Source: Pantoea stewartii subsp. stewartii | Lineage (GTDB): Bacteria; Pseudomonadota; Gammaproteobacteria; Enterobacterales; Enterobacteriaceae | DNA length: 32,415 nucleotides | Direction: 5' to 3' | NCBI RefSeq assembly: GCF_008801695.1 | Contig: NZ_VZPF01000061.1 | Span: forward strand, 1-32,415 | Part shown: one piece after another, positions 1-9,291 of the stretch | Layout of the letters: every line of letters starts with the position of its first letter | How positions within the stretch are numbered: position 1 is the first letter of the stretch | Made by a program: the position numbers and the translations under genes | The notes under the pieces: model-generated | What the model saw: only the letters and a program-made list of their open reading frames with translations | Database searches by the model: none | Told to the model about the DNA's origin: nothing

Positions 1-60
1 GAATATTTTACGGCATTCTCCGCTAATGCTCAGGCGAATATCCCTGAAGGACGTTCTTAA
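1..60 (+). CDS. Possible C-terminal tail of an unidentified upstream gene (partial)
   Basis: The first reading frame is open from the window edge and ends with TAA at 58-60. It encodes 19 residues ending in the string NIPEGRS. The peptide looks protein-like, but it is too short to assign and could be a chance frame. It is not in the frame of the chemoreceptor fragment that follows at 113, so it is not simply the receptor's own missing N-terminus. The 50 bases between (61-112) carry stops in the receptor frame and show no recognisable feature. Confidence 0.25.
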   Translation, partial: EYFTAFSANAQANIPEGRS

Positions 61-112
61 CAATTTAACAAGGGTTTACCACAAAATGGTGCTGGTTTAT
101 TAGCGTCAATTT

Positions 113-1213
113 GTGGGGATCCCTCAGGGCATGGCCGCCGGTATTGCCCTGGCGATTACTGGCCTGGGGATGCTGACGATACTGACCATCATGCGCGTCC
201 GCCGCAGCCTGAATGCCATGGGCGGGCTGATGGAACGCGCCAGCAATACGCTTGATCTTTCCCTGAAGGCCGATGACAGCCGCCGTGATGAAGTCGGTGT
301 CATGGCGCGTTCTTATAATCGTCTTATGGAAAGTATTTCGTCCGCAATGTATGCGGTCAGCAGTGCCTCGCAGTCCGTCAGCAGTGCGTCGGCACAGATT
401 GCGGCAGGGAATGAGGATTTGTCTGCCCGCACAGAAGAGCAGGCTGCCTCGCTGGAGCAAACGGCTGCCAGCATGACGCAAATCAGCGAAACCGTCAGAC
501 AGACCGCCGGCAACACGCGCCAGGCGAGCAATCTGGCCGAAAATACGCGTAACCTCTCCGAAACCAGCTCTGCGGCACTCACTACCATGCTGGATACCAT
601 GACGTCGATCCGTGACAGCGCGGGCAAGGTGGGCGACATTATCACCCTGATTGAAGGCATTGCGTTTCAGACCAATATTCTGGCGTTGAATGCGGCGGTT
701 GAAGCGGCGCGAGCCGGCGAACACGGGCGCGGCTTTGCGGTCGTGGCAGGGGAAGTGCGCAATTTGTCGCAGCGTTCCACCACCGCCGCCCGTGAAATCA
801 AAACGCTGATTCAGTCGTCGAATGCGTTGATTGAATCGGGAACGTCGCAGGCGGATAACGTGAATCAGAATATGGAGACGATGCGCGGTGCGGTCAGTCA
901 GGTTACCGATCTGGTTAACGAAATCGCCGCTGCGGCCACAGAGCAGAGCCAGGGGATCGCGCAGGTGCATCAGGCGGTCAATCAGATGGACGACGTGACC
1001 CAGCAGAATGCGACCCTGGTGGAAGAAGCCTCGGCTGCATCGCTCTCACTACAGGAGCAGGCCGACGGCCTGGCTGCGCTTGTACGCAGGTTTACGCTCG
1101 CGGGCCAGCAGGCGGCTGATGTGACGCCTCAGCGTCAACCCACAGCCGTTGTTGCGCCCAAACCCGTAATGGCTCTGGCGACAGGCGGACAGGATAACTG
1201 GCAAAGCTTTTAA
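113..1213 (+). CDS. Methyl-accepting chemotaxis protein, truncated at the N-terminus
   Basis: This is the cytoplasmic half of a transmembrane chemoreceptor that signals to CheA and CheW. The 366-residue frame opens with GTG at 113; the first ATG is at 131. It has one hydrophobic segment (about residues 7-27, equivalent to TM2), a HAMP linker (about 30-85) and the antiparallel signalling coiled coil (about 86-345). The conserved hairpin tip is intact (EGIAFQTNILALNAAVEAAR). The C-terminal pentapeptide NWQSF resembles the CheR/CheB tether NWETF. Full-length receptors have about 520-560 residues. TM1 and the whole periplasmic ligand domain are missing, and an in-frame stop lies just upstream of the GTG. 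The gene is therefore probably a remnant left by a deletion or insertion near position 113-140. Whether the fragment is expressed cannot be told; no good ribosome binding site is seen. Confidence 0.85.
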   Translation: MGIPQGMAAGIALAITGLGMLTILTIMRVRRSLNAMGGLMERASNTLDLSLKADDSRRDEVGVMARSYNRLMESISSAMYAVSSASQSVSSASAQIAAGNEDLSARTEEQAASLEQTAASMTQISETVRQTAGNTRQASNLAENTRNLSETSSAALTTMLDTMTSIRDSAGKVGDIITLIEGIAFQTNILALNAAVEAARAGEHGRGFAVVAGEVRNLSQRSTTAAREIKTLIQSSNALIESGTSQADNVNQNMETMRGAVSQVTDLVNEIAAAATEQSQGIAQVHQAVNQMDDVTQQNATLVEEASAASLSLQEQADGLAALVRRFTLAGQQAADVTPQRQPTAVVAPKPVMALATGGQDNWQSF

Positions 1214-1281
1214 GGCTGATCACACCGTGAACGGTTGGCGGTAAGCAGGGCAAATTCCAGGCTTGATGGCAGACCGAAAGC

Positions 1282-1310
1282 CGCGTGCGCACCCGGTGCG
1301 CACGCGTTTT
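1282..1310 (+). terminator. Terminator between the chemoreceptor gene and ridA
   Basis: An 11-bp GC-rich perfect stem (1282-1292 with 1296-1306, 3-nt loop) is followed by TTTT on the + strand, about 70 nt after the receptor stop. The same hairpin lies directly behind the ridA stop codon on the - strand, where the T-run is poorer. It probably serves both convergent genes. Confidence 0.75.
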
Positions 1311-1311
1311 A

Positions 1312-1698
1312 TCAGCGACGCAGTGCAATCGCTTCGATTTCAATCTTCACATCTTTTGGCAGACGGGCGACTTCCACGCACGAGCGCGCCGGGAAGTTTG
1401 CCTTGTGCTCAGTAAAGAACGCTTCGTAGGTGGCGTTTACGGTCGCAAAGTCATTCAGATCTTTCACGAACACGGTGGTTTTAACGATATCGCCTACCGT
1501 CAGTCCCGCCGCTTCCACGATTGCCTTCACGTTTTCCAGCGACTGACGTGCCTGCGCAGACACATCATCGGCGACCTCACCGGTGGCCGGGTTCACGGGA
1601 ATCTGGCCCGAGGTGATGATCATGTTGCCGAGATCAACGCCCTGTACGTAAGGGCCAATGGCCGCAGGGGCTTTTTCCGTACTGATTTCACGAGACAT
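1312..1698 (-). CDS. ridA: 2-iminobutanoate/2-iminopropanoate deaminase RidA
   Basis: RidA (YjgF/YER057c/UK114 family) hydrolyses reactive enamine/imine intermediates released by PLP enzymes such as threonine dehydratase, protecting other PLP enzymes from damage. The 128-residue protein matches the E. coli length. It carries the family signatures APAAIGPYVQG, GQIPVNP and FPARSCVEV, whose Arg binds the substrate carboxylate. Two adjacent ATGs occur at 1701 and 1698. The second gives a proper 5-nt spacing from AAGGAG and the usual MSRE N-terminus, so it is preferred. The gene follows pyrI on the same strand, as in E. coli, with its own -10-like box in the 80-nt gap. Confidence 0.97.
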   Translation of the reverse strand: MSREISTEKAPAAIGPYVQGVDLGNMIITSGQIPVNPATGEVADDVSAQARQSLENVKAIVEAAGLTVGDIVKTTVFVKDLNDFATVNATYEAFFTEHKANFPARSCVEVARLPKDVKIEIEAIALRR

Positions 1699-1758
1699 CA
1701 TTTCTCCTTAAAGTAAGGCCGGGGCAGCAACGATGCCGCCCGCAACAGAACGCGTTCC

Positions 1759-1764
1759 ATTATA
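1759..1764 (-). promoter_or_regulatory. Possible ridA -10 box
   Basis: A perfect TATAAT on the - strand lies in the pyrI-ridA gap, 61 nt upstream of the ridA start. No good -35 hexamer stands 16-18 nt before it, so this is a tentative promoter. Read-through from pyrBI is equally possible. Confidence 0.4.
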
Positions 1765-1780
1765 GGCGCGCCCGGGACGA

Positions 1781-2245
1781 TTAAAAGTGGCCCAGCACGA
1801 CATGGCGGGCGAACTCTTTCTCACAGTATTTGCACTTCAGGTGCACTTCATCGGCGCGGTGCTTAACGGCGAAGCTGGAGAACACCGGCTCGCTGCGGCT
1901 GATGCAGTTGCTGTTCGGGCAGGTAAGCACCCGATCGATGTGATCCGGCAGCGCCGGGGCGATCTTGGCCACCACTTCATAGTCGTCGATGCGATTGACC
2001 GTCGCATGCGGCGCATAGAACGCCAGCTGATTGATCTGATCGTCGGTCAGGTAGGTGTTTTCGATCTTGATCAGGTCCTTACGGCCCATTTCACCTGACG
2101 GCAGGTTCAGACCAATAGTGATGCGCTGGTCAGTTTCGGTCAGGCGAAACAGCGACAGGAGCTTAAAGCCCACCTGCGCCGGGATATGATCGATAACCGT
2201 GCCGTTTTTGATGGCTTCGACCTGCAGTTTGTTATCGTGGCTCAT
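1781..2245 (-). CDS. pyrI: Aspartate carbamoyltransferase regulatory chain
   Basis: PyrI is the allosteric subunit of aspartate transcarbamoylase. It binds CTP/UTP (inhibition) and ATP (activation) in its N-terminal half and contacts the catalytic trimers through a C-terminal zinc domain. The protein has 154 residues, close to the E. coli chain. The four zinc ligands are visible as C109, C114, C138 and C141 (CPNSNC and CKYC). TAAGGAG stands 6 nt before the ATG. The gene lies 10 nt behind pyrB in the same operon, as expected for stoichiometric holoenzyme assembly. Expression is set by the pyrL attenuator upstream of pyrB. Confidence 0.98.
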   Translation of the reverse strand: MSHDNKLQVEAIKNGTVIDHIPAQVGFKLLSLFRLTETDQRITIGLNLPSGEMGRKDLIKIENTYLTDDQINQLAFYAPHATVNRIDDYEVVAKIAPALPDHIDRVLTCPNSNCISRSEPVFSSFAVKHRADEVHLKCKYCEKEFARHVVLGHF

Positions 2246-2255
2246 TGTTCACTCC

Positions 2256-3191
2256 TTACAGGGCGATGTCGCTGTTCAGTACCAGCGCCAGCAGGGCCTG
2301 GCGCGCATAAATACCGTTACCTGCCTGCTGGAAATACCAGGCGTACGGCGTGGTGTCCACGTCAGGGGTAATTTCATCAATACGGGGCAGCGGATGCAGC
2401 ACTTTCATGTTATCGCGGGCTCCGGCCAGATCGGCTGCCCGTAAAATAAACTGGGCTTTGACGTTGGCATATTCTGAGGGATCGAGCCGCTCTTTTTGCA
2501 CGCGGGTCATATAGAGAATATCCAGCTCAGGCATGACCTCTTCAAAGCTGTCATGGCGCGACCAGGCAATATTCTGCTCGTCCAGCATATCAGTGATATA
2601 GGCAGGCATTGCCAGCGCATCCGGCGCGATAAAGAAGAAGCGGTTGCCGTCGAACTTGGCCAGCGCCTGGGTCAGCGAGTGAACGGTACGGCCATATTTG
2701 AGATCGCCCACCATGGCTACGTTCAGATTGCTGAGACGACCCTGGGTTTCGTGGAGAGTAAACAGGTCCAGCAGCGTTTGTGTTGGGTGCTGATTCGCGC
2801 CGTCGCCCGCGTTCAGAATGGGAATGCCGTTGGAGAACTCCGTGGCCAGTCGGGCTGCCCCTTCCTGCGGATGACGCATCACAATTGCGTCCACATAGGT
2901 ACTGATGACGGAAATGGTATCCGCCAGGGTTTCCCCCTTCTTGCCCAGCGAGGTGTTACTGCCATCGGCAAAGCCGACGGCAGAGGCACCCAGGCGATGA
3001 ATGGCGGTTTCAAACGACAGCCGGGTGCGGGTAGAGGCTTCAAAGAAGCAACTGGCGATCACGTTGTGTTTCAGCAGTTCCGGCTGAGGGTTGGCTTTGA
3101 GCCGGGCGGCGGTATGCAGCACCAGCTCCAGCTCGTCGCGGCTGAGATCGTTAATTGAAATGATGTGCTTGCGATATAGCGGGTTAGCCAT
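2256..3191 (-). CDS. pyrB: Aspartate carbamoyltransferase catalytic subunit
   Basis: PyrB condenses carbamoyl phosphate with L-aspartate to N-carbamoyl-L-aspartate, the committed step of pyrimidine synthesis. The 311-residue length equals the E. coli enzyme. Visible motifs are the carbamoyl-phosphate loop STRTR (residues 53-57), the loop with catalytic Lys (SLGKKGETL), HPTQ (about 135) and the C-terminal HPLPR. An AGGAGAG-type ribosome binding site precedes the ATG. It is first in the pyrBI operon and follows the leader cistron and Rho-independent attenuator at 3224-3341. Confidence 0.98.
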   Translation of the reverse strand: MANPLYRKHIISINDLSRDELELVLHTAARLKANPQPELLKHNVIASCFFEASTRTRLSFETAIHRLGASAVGFADGSNTSLGKKGETLADTISVISTYVDAIVMRHPQEGAARLATEFSNGIPILNAGDGANQHPTQTLLDLFTLHETQGRLSNLNVAMVGDLKYGRTVHSLTQALAKFDGNRFFFIAPDALAMPAYITDMLDEQNIAWSRHDSFEEVMPELDILYMTRVQKERLDPSEYANVKAQFILRAADLAGARDNMKVLHPLPRIDEITPDVDTTPYAWYFQQAGNGIYARQALLALVLNSDIAL

Positions 3192-3223
3192 AGCTCTCTC
3201 CTCTGCGCGGCCGGATTGCGGAC

Positions 3224-3254
3224 AAAAAAAAGCCCCTTAGAAAGGGGCTTTTTT
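3224..3254 (-). terminator. pyrBI attenuator (UTP-sensitive intrinsic terminator)
   Basis: On the - strand an A-run is followed by AGCCCCTT and AAGGGGCT with a 3-nt loop (3239-3241), then eight T. The leader-peptide stop codon lies inside the hairpin loop. A ribosome closely following RNA polymerase would therefore prevent hairpin formation, which is the classic pyrBI mechanism: low UTP makes polymerase pause, the ribosome catches up, and pyrBI is transcribed. Confidence 0.9.
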
Positions 3255-3341
3255 GAGATCGGTTCGATGACGGAAAGAAACAGCGGTGCCGCCTGCGGTC
3301 AGGCGAGATAGCGCGTCACATTGTCCACGATGCTGTTGCAT
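3237..3341 (-). CDS. pyrL: pyrBI operon leader peptide
   Basis: A 34-codon frame starts at ATG 3341, six nt after a strong CCGGAGGA ribosome binding site, and stops within the attenuator hairpin. The transcript just before the hairpin has T-rich stretches (codons for Val-Ser-Phe, about 3273-3282) where polymerase would pause at low UTP. The amino-acid sequence shows no evident similarity to E. coli PyrL as I recall it, beyond ending in the attenuator-encoded KKAPF. This fits a peptide whose translation matters but whose sequence does not. It was called from its position, ribosome binding site and overlap with the terminator. Confidence 0.85.
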   Translation of the reverse strand: MQQHRGQCDALSRLTAGGTAVSFRHRTDLKKAPF

Positions 3342-3365
3342 GTTTCCTCCGGCAAATTGTGGCGC

Positions 3366-3393
3366 ATTATACGCCATCGCGGGTTGGCATCAA
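3366..3393 (-). promoter_or_regulatory. pyrLBI promoter
   Basis: A TATAAT (3366-3371) stands 16 nt downstream of TTGATG (3388-3393) on the - strand. Transcription would begin near 3358, shortly before the pyrL ribosome binding site. The context GCGTATAATGCGCC resembles the E. coli pyrBI promoter as I recall it. Confidence 0.75.
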
Positions 3394-3433
3394 GGAAAAA
3401 TCGCGCGGCAGGTAACCGTTTGCGTCTGTCTGA

Positions 3434-4441
3434 TTAGCGCTGTCCCAGCGTGGCAACCATTACCGCTTTGATGGTGTGCATCCGGTTTTCAGCCTGGTCA
3501 AACACGATGCTGTGTGCCGACTCAAAGACCTCATTGCTGACTTCCATGCCGTCTTTAAGGCCATACTGTTCTGCCATCTGGCGGCCCAGCGTGGTCTGAT
3601 CGTCATGGAAAGCCGGTAAGCAGTGCAGGAATTTCACCGCCGGGTTGCCGGTCAGCGCCAGCATCGCACGGTTCACCTGATAGTCGCGCAGCAGGGCAAT
3701 CCGTTCTTCCCACACCGCTTTGGCTTCGCCCATGGAAACCCAGACGTCGGTATAGATAAAGTCGGCACCTTTTACGCCCTCGGCAATATCCGCCGTCAGG
3801 GTGATTTTACCGCCGGTCTTTTCGGCGACCTGACGGCATTCTGCGACCAGCCCGGCTTCCGGCCAGCAGCTTTGTGGCGCAACCATGCGTAGATCCAGCC
3901 CGACCAGCGCGGCGGCTTCCAGCATGCTGTTGCCCATGTTATTGCGGGCATCGCCAACGTATACCAGCGTCATCTTATTCAGCGGTGTAGCGGGAAGATG
4001 CTCCTGCATGGTCAGCAGGTCAGCCAGCAACTGGGTAGGGTGAAACTCGGTGGTCAGGCCGTTCCAGACCGGCACGCCCGCGTGCTCGGCCAGCGTTTCC
4101 ACCAGTGCCTGACCGTAACCCCGATACTGAATGCCGTCGTACATGCGGCCCAGCACGCGCGCGGTGTCTTTCATCGACTCTTTATGGCCGATCTGGCTGC
4201 CGCTCGGGCCAAGATACGTGACGTTAGCTCCCTGATCGTAGGCGGCAACTTCGAAAGAGCATCGGGTACGGGTCGAGTCTTTTTCGAAGATGAGCGCGAT
4301 GTTTTTGCCTTTCAGGTATTGGGTTTCGCTGGCGGTTTTTTTGGCGTGTTTTAATTCGGCAGACAGGGCAAGCAGGTAATCGATCTCGGCCGGGGTAAAA
4401 TCCAGCAGCCTGAGAAAATGACGATGATACAACTGACTCAT
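3434..4441 (-). CDS. argI: Ornithine carbamoyltransferase
   Basis: ArgI transfers the carbamoyl group from carbamoyl phosphate to L-ornithine, giving citrulline in arginine synthesis; it acts as a cytoplasmic trimer. The 335-residue protein has the carbamoyl-phosphate motif STRTR (residues 56-60), HPTQ (about 135) and the ornithine-site motif [11 protein letters not shown] (about 270-280). GGAG precedes the ATG by 7 nt. The gene is monocistronic and divergent from rraB. An ArgR operator overlaps its promoter, so it should be repressed by ArgR-arginine. Confidence 0.98.
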   Translation of the reverse strand: MSQLYHRHFLRLLDFTPAEIDYLLALSAELKHAKKTASETQYLKGKNIALIFEKDSTRTRCSFEVAAYDQGANVTYLGPSGSQIGHKESMKDTARVLGRMYDGIQYRGYGQALVETLAEHAGVPVWNGLTTEFHPTQLLADLLTMQEHLPATPLNKMTLVYVGDARNNMGNSMLEAAALVGLDLRMVAPQSCWPEAGLVAECRQVAEKTGGKITLTADIAEGVKGADFIYTDVWVSMGEAKAVWEERIALLRDYQVNRAMLALTGNPAVKFLHCLPAFHDDQTTLGRQMAEQYGLKDGMEVSNEVFESAHSIVFDQAENRMHTIKAVMVATLGQR

Positions 4442-4465
4442 ACAGCACTCCGGTACGGGTTTCGT

Positions 4466-4510
4466 AATGAATTAAAATTCAATTTAACCGTATGAATATG
4501 CATTTTCAAC
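4466..4510 (-). promoter_or_regulatory. argI promoter overlapped by ARG boxes
   Basis: On the - strand TTGAAA (4504-4509), a 17-nt spacer and TAAATT (4481-4486) form a sigma-70 promoter. The 18-bp palindrome AATGAATTAAAATTCAAT (4466-4483) is a near-consensus ARG box (TNTGAATWWWWATTCANW) covering the -10 side. A poorer match around 4491-4510 (TATGAAT...TTTCA) covers the -35. This tandem arrangement is the established ArgR repression layout; the second box is degenerate and its spacing is inexact. Confidence 0.85.
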
Positions 4511-4604
4511 CCTGGCGAGAATAATCTTTTCTGTTTTGTGTAGTGGCGCGACAGGCAGTATGGGAAAATAATGACTTATTGCCGAACTCAGAGAGGATAT
4601 CGCC

Positions 4605-5027
4605 ATGGCATTTGAAGCATTGTTGGAAGAGCAGCGTGAAGAGACGCGGCTGATCATCGAAGAACTGTTAGAGGATGGCAGCGATCCCGATGCGCTCTAT
4701 ACCATTGAGCACCATCTCTCCTGTAACAACTTTGACTCGCTGGAAAAAGCGGCGGTGGACGCGTTTAAGCTGGGCTATGAAGTCACCGAGCCGGAAGAGC
4801 TGGAGCTGGAAGACGGCACCACCGTCATGTGCGTGGACATTCTCAGCGAAGGCGCGTTGAAAGCGGAGCTGATCGACGCGCAGGTAGAGCAGCTGGTGAA
4901 TCTGGTGGCAAAATATAACGTCGACTACGACGGCTGGGGCACCTACTTTGAAGATCCGAATGCCCAGGATGACGATGAAGACGATGGCGATGTCATCGAC
5001 GAAGACGATAACGGCATTCGCCACTAA
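4605..5027 (+). CDS. rraB: Ribonuclease E inhibitor RraB
   Basis: RraB (YjgD) binds the C-terminal scaffold of RNase E and modulates degradosome composition and mRNA decay. The 140-residue protein has the usual length and a very acidic C-terminal tail (DDDEDDGD). GAGAGGAT precedes the ATG. It is divergent from argI, as in E. coli, and is followed by its own terminator. Confidence 0.95.
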   Translation: MAFEALLEEQREETRLIIEELLEDGSDPDALYTIEHHLSCNNFDSLEKAAVDAFKLGYEVTEPEELELEDGTTVMCVDILSEGALKAELIDAQVEQLVNLVAKYNVDYDGWGTYFEDPNAQDDDEDDGDVIDEDDNGIRH

Positions 5028-5036
5028 TCTGACGAG

Positions 5037-5058
5037 GGCGGAGTCTGCTCCGCCTTTT
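5037..5058 (+). terminator. rraB terminator
   Basis: GGCGGAG and CTCCGCC form a perfect 7-bp stem with a 4-nt loop (5044-5047), followed by TTTT, ten bases after the rraB stop. Confidence 0.85.
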
Positions 5059-5084
5059 CTGTTTTCCGGCCCTGTCTGACATTC

Positions 5085-5846
5085 ATGAATTACGCACCCT
5101 TACTTGAACCGATACAGCAATTTTTACACTGCCGCACGCCGCAGGCCTGGATTGATGAAGCGCGCAAACCTGAAAACCTCACGCTGCTCCTGACCGACCA
5201 CCTGGTGTGTGAACTGAAAGCCGCACAGACCGCCGTCTGGCTGATTCGCAAATATGTCGCCGACAAGCCAAGTGGAGACCGGATTCTGGCGTGGCTGCGG
5301 CCTTACGAGAATTTTATCTTTCGCGAAGACGGCGACAGCGATTTTATTAACGCCCATAAAAATCTGACTAAAACGATCATCGTACGCAATGCGCTGCCGT
5401 GGGCGGACGATCTGGTAGAGAAAATGGTGCTGCTGATTAAAGAAGAGCTGCATCACTTTTACCAGGTGTGGGAAATTATGCAGTCGCGCGGCCTGGTGTA
5501 CGAGAAAATCACCTCAAGTCGTTACGCCAAAGGGCTGCTACGCGAAGTGACCACGCACGAACCCGATACGCTGGTGGATAAGCTGATTTGCGGTGCCTAT
5601 ATCGAAGCGCGTTCCTGCGAACGGTTTGCCAGCCTGGCGCCTTTCCTGGACAGTGAACTAGAGAAGTTTTATATCTCGCTGCTGCGTTCTGAAGCCCGCC
5701 ATTACCAGGATTACCTGGCGCTGGCGGCACAGATATCACCCAAAGACATTACGGCGCGCGTACGGGCGATGGGTGAAGCGGAGGCCAGGCTGATTAGTGA
5801 GCCGGACACGGAGCTGCGCTTTCACAGCGGCGTCCCGGCTTTTTGA
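5085..5846 (+). CDS. miaE: tRNA 2-methylthio-N6-isopentenyladenosine-37 hydroxylase MiaE
   Basis: MiaE is an O2-dependent diiron monooxygenase that hydroxylates the isopentenyl group of ms2i6A37 to ms2io6A37 in tRNAs reading UNN codons. The 253-residue helical protein shows a ferritin-like ligand set: E43 (VCELKAAQ), E121 with H124 (EELHH), E174 (YIEARSCE), and E203 with H206 (RSEARHY). The gene is known from Salmonella and many enterobacteria but absent from E. coli K-12. Insertion of miaE between rraB and yjgM therefore separates this strain from E. coli. The ribosome binding site before ATG 5085 is weak. It converges with yjgM, with only 5 nt between the stops. Confidence 0.95.
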   Translation: MNYAPLLEPIQQFLHCRTPQAWIDEARKPENLTLLLTDHLVCELKAAQTAVWLIRKYVADKPSGDRILAWLRPYENFIFREDGDSDFINAHKNLTKTIIVRNALPWADDLVEKMVLLIKEELHHFYQVWEIMQSRGLVYEKITSSRYAKGLLREVTTHEPDTLVDKLICGAYIEARSCERFASLAPFLDSELEKFYISLLRSEARHYQDYLALAAQISPKDITARVRAMGEAEARLISEPDTELRFHSGVPAF

Positions 5847-5851
5847 CGACG

Positions 5852-6349
5852 TTACAGCGTTTTCAGCATCCTGAACTCGCAGTCGCCATGGCCGGTGCAG
5901 CCCAGCGCATGGTCGATACGCGCAAAGCCCAGCGATTCATAAAGCTTAATGGCGCGCGTCAGGCTGCCGGTGGTTTCCAGATAGCAACGACGAAAGCCCC
6001 GCTGGCGCGCATGATCCATGGCTAACAGCGCCAGTTCGCGCGCCACGCCGAAGCCGCGGATAGCGGGCAGGAAATACATCTTTTGCAGTTCACAGATATC
6101 CGGCGCGCTGCAGGCGAGCGGGGCAATGCCGCCGCCGCCCATCACCTTCCCCTGATGTTCCACCACCCAGTAAGCGCTGTGTTCAGCGCTGTACAGCTCA
6201 AACAGCTGGTCCAGATTAGGATCGGCAACGGTGTAGCCTTTATCCGCCGTCAGGCCAAATTCCGCAGAGACGTCGCGGATGACCCGGGCGATATGGAGAT
6301 TGTCGGCGGCAATAATGGGCCGCAGCTGAATATCGGCAGTGGTTCTCAT
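5852..6349 (-). CDS. yjgM: GNAT-family N-acetyltransferase YjgM
   Basis: This 165-residue protein is a single GNAT domain. The acetyl-CoA pyrophosphate-binding loop is visible as [19 protein letters not shown] (about residues 97-115), followed by LYESLGF near the C-terminus. Its position between rraB/miaE and valS matches E. coli yjgM. Its substrate cannot be read from sequence. The E. coli gene yjgN, which lies beside it, is absent here. A weak GGAA precedes the ATG. Confidence 0.9.
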   Translation of the reverse strand: MRTTADIQLRPIIAADNLHIARVIRDVSAEFGLTADKGYTVADPNLDQLFELYSAEHSAYWVVEHQGKVMGGGGIAPLACSAPDICELQKMYFLPAIRGFGVARELALLAMDHARQRGFRRCYLETTGSLTRAIKLYESLGFARIDHALGCTGHGDCEFRMLKTL

Positions 6350-6375
6350 CAGGATTCCGGTACAAAGTCAGCGCA

Positions 6376-6402
6376 ATAAAAAAGCCGGGCAAAGCCCGGC
6401 TT
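6376..6402 (-). terminator. valS terminator
   Basis: On the - strand AAGCCGGGC, loop TTT and GCCCGGCTT are followed by TTTTATT, about 30 nt after the valS stop. It separates the holC-valS transcript from yjgM. Confidence 0.9.
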
Positions 6403-6430
6403 CAGGTTCAAGCTATCGGACTACGACGCA

Positions 6431-9286
6431 TTACAATGCCGCAATCACCGCCTGCTGTTCAATCAGTTTTGCTTTGGACTGTTCCATGTCGGCAACGCGT
6501 TCACGCTCTTTGGCGACGACCGCTTCCGGAGCACGGGACACAAAGCCTTCGTTGGCCAGCTTGGTCTGAATCTTCTCGATTTCAACATCGAGTTTCACCA
6601 GCTCTTTCGCCAGACGTTCCAGCTCGGCGGCTTTATCCACCAGATCCGCCATCGGGATCAGGAGCTCGGCGCCTTCGACAATTTTGGTCACCGAAACCGG
6701 CCCTTTCTCGCCCGCAGGCAGAATGGTCAGTCTTTCCAGACGCGCCAGGCGCGACAGGAAGTTACGGTTGGCCTCAACGCGGCGCTGGGCCGCCGGCGAG
6801 CAGTCACGCAGCAGCACATCCAGCAGCTTGCTCGGCGCGATGTTCATCTCCGCACGGATGTTACGCACCGCGATGATCGCCTGCTTCATCCACTCAATGT
6901 CGGCTTTGGCGTCGGCATCTTCTTTCGCCGCATCAAACTGCGGGAACGGCTGCAGCATGATGGTGTCATCGCTGATATTTTTCAGGCCTTTGACGCGCTG
7001 CCAGATGGTTTCCGTGATGAACGGAATGATCGGATGCGCCAGGCGCAGCAGCGCTTCCAGTACATGAACCAGCGTATGGCGCGTACCGCGCAGTTCTGCT
7101 TCGCTGCCGCTGTTCATCACCGGCTTGGTCAGCTCCAGGTACCAGTCACAGAACTGGTTCCAGGTGAAGTCATACAGAATGTTGGCGGCGATATCGAAGC
7201 GATAGCTGTCCAGGGCTTCACGGTAAGCTTTCACCGTATGGTTGAACTCGGTCAGAATCCAGCGATCGGCCAGCGACAGCGTCATCTCGCCACCATTCTG
7301 ACCACAATCCTGATCTTCGGTGTTCATCAGCACAAAGCGGCTGGCGTTCCACAGCTTATTACAGAAGTTGCGATAACCTTCCAGGCGCTTCATGTCCCAG
7401 TTGATATCACGACCGGTTGATGCCAGCGCGGCCAGCGTAAAGCGCAGCGCATCGGTACCGGATGGCTCAATACCGTTCGGGAACTGTTTCTCGGTTCGCT
7501 TACGGATTTTCTCGGCCAACTGCGGCTGCATCATGTTACCGGTGCGTTTTTCCAGCAGATCTTCCAGCGAAATGCCGTCAACCATATCCAGCGGGTCAAT
7601 CACGTTGCCCTTAGATTTGGACATCTTCTGGCCTTCTTCATCGCGGATCAAACCGGTCATATAGACGGTTTTAAACGGCACCTGCGGTTTGCCGTTTTCA
7701 TCTTTGATGAAGTGCATGGTCAGCATGATCATGCGGGCAATCCAGAAGAAGATAATGTCAAAGCCACTGACCAGCACGCTGGTCGGGTGGAAGGTCCGCA
7801 GGGCCTCGGTGTTTTCCGGCCAGCCCAGCGTTGAGAACGTCCACAGACCTGAAGAGAACCAGGTATCCAGTACGTCGTCGTCCTGGCGCAGCGCCACATC
7901 GGCGGCCAGGTTGTTTTCGCTACGCACTTCGTCTTCGGTGCGACCAACGTAAACGTTGCCGTCGTTATCGTACCAGGCCGGAATGCGGTGACCCCACCAC
8001 AGCTGACGGGAAATACACCAGTCCTGAATGTCACGCATCCAGGAGAAGTACATGTTCTCGTACTGTTTTGGTACAAACTGAATATCGCCGTTCTCAACGG
8101 CTTCAACGGCTACTTTTGCCAGCGGTGCCGTGCGGACGTACCACTGGTCGGTCAGCATCGGCTCGATGACCACACCGCCGCGGTCGCCGTAAGGAACGGT
8201 CAGATCGTGTGGTTTGATCTCTTCCAGCAGGCCCAGTTCGTCCACCGCAGCCACGATGGCTTTACGCGCCGCAAAACGTTCCATCTTCTGGAACGCAGCC
8301 GGGATCGCGTCACTGTAGACGGTGCTGGCTTCGCCGTTGGTATCGTAAACCTGCGCGCTTTCACGGATATCCCCGTCAAAGGTCAGGATGTTGATCATCG
8401 GCAGCTTATGACGACGGCCCACTTCATAGTCGTTGAAGTCGTGCGCCGGGGTGATTTTCACGCAGCCGGTGCCTTTTTCCATATCCGCGTGCTCGTCACC
8501 CACGATTGGGATCAGGCGATCAACCAGCGGCAGCATGACAAACTTGCCGATCAGATCTTTATAACGCGGATCGTCCGGGTTCACGGCCACGCCGGTATCG
8601 CCCAGCAGCGTTTCCGGACGCGTGGTGGCGACAACCAGATAATCTTTCCCGTCGGCGGTTTTGGCGCCGTTGGCGAGCGGATAGCGGATGTGCCACATGG
8701 AGCCTTTGCTCTCACGGTTTTCCACTTCCAGGTCAGAGATCGCGGTGCGCAGTTTCGGATCCCAGTTCACCAGGCGCTTGCCGCGGTAAATCAGGTTCTC
8801 TTTGTACAGGCGCACAAACACTTCTTTTACGGCATTGGACAGGCCTTCATCCATGGTGAAGCGTTCACGCTCCCAGTCCACAGAGTTGCCCAGGCGGCGC
8901 ATCTGGCGGGTAATGGTGCCGCCGGATTCGGCTTTCCACTGCCAGATTTTGTCGATAAAGGCATCACGACCGTAATCCTGACGGGTTTTGCCTTCTTCTG
9001 CGGCGATCTTACGCTCAACCACCATCTGCGTGGCGATGCCCGCATGGTCGGTACCGGCCTGCCACAGGGTATTTTTGCCCTGCATGCGCTGGTAGCGAAT
9101 CATGGTATCCATGATGGTTTGCTGGAAGGCGTGACCCATGTGCAAGCTACCGGTGACGTTCGGCGGCGGGATCATGATGCAAAAGCTTTCCTGGCTGGTG
9201 TCGCCATTCGGTTTGAAGTAGCCCTGCTTTTCCCAGTGCTCGTAAAGCGGCTGCTCGATATCTTGCGGGTTATATGTCTTATCCAT
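6431..9286 (-). CDS. valS: Valine--tRNA ligase
   Basis: ValRS charges tRNA-Val and hydrolyses mischarged Thr-tRNA in its CP1 editing domain. The 951-residue length equals E. coli ValRS. The class I signatures are HMGH within [14 protein letters not shown] (about residue 45) and KMSKS (about residue 555). The C-terminus is a coiled-coil tRNA-binding arm rich in Lys/Glu (about 885-951). It starts 5 nt after the holC stop, so the two are co-transcribed and likely translationally coupled. A good terminator follows. Confidence 0.99.
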   Translation of the reverse strand: MDKTYNPQDIEQPLYEHWEKQGYFKPNGDTSQESFCIMIPPPNVTGSLHMGHAFQQTIMDTMIRYQRMQGKNTLWQAGTDHAGIATQMVVERKIAAEEGKTRQDYGRDAFIDKIWQWKAESGGTITRQMRRLGNSVDWERERFTMDEGLSNAVKEVFVRLYKENLIYRGKRLVNWDPKLRTAISDLEVENRESKGSMWHIRYPLANGAKTADGKDYLVVATTRPETLLGDTGVAVNPDDPRYKDLIGKFVMLPLVDRLIPIVGDEHADMEKGTGCVKITPAHDFNDYEVGRRHKLPMINILTFDGDIRESAQVYDTNGEASTVYSDAIPAAFQKMERFAARKAIVAAVDELGLLEEIKPHDLTVPYGDRGGVVIEPMLTDQWYVRTAPLAKVAVEAVENGDIQFVPKQYENMYFSWMRDIQDWCISRQLWWGHRIPAWYDNDGNVYVGRTEDEVRSENNLAADVALRQDDDVLDTWFSSGLWTFSTLGWPENTEALRTFHPTSVLVSGFDIIFFWIARMIMLTMHFIKDENGKPQVPFKTVYMTGLIRDEEGQKMSKSKGNVIDPLDMVDGISLEDLLEKRTGNMMQPQLAEKIRKRTEKQFPNGIEPSGTDALRFTLAALASTGRDINWDMKRLEGYRNFCNKLWNASRFVLMNTEDQDCGQNGGEMTLSLADRWILTEFNHTVKAYREALDSYRFDIAANILYDFTWNQFCDWYLELTKPVMNSGSEAELRGTRHTLVHVLEALLRLAHPIIPFITETIWQRVKGLKNISDDTIMLQPFPQFDAAKEDADAKADIEWMKQAIIAVRNIRAEMNIAPSKLLDVLLRDCSPAAQRRVEANRNFLSRLARLERLTILPAGEKGPVSVTKIVEGAELLIPMADLVDKAAELERLAKELVKLDVEIEKIQTKLANEGFVSRAPEAVVAKERERVADMEQSKAKLIEQQAVIAAL

Positions 9287-9291
9287 TTCTG

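Noticed and set aside
65..970. 301-codon open frame on the - strand
   Set aside because: It is antisense to the conserved chemoreceptor signalling domain, has no ribosome binding site and no recognisable protein pattern.
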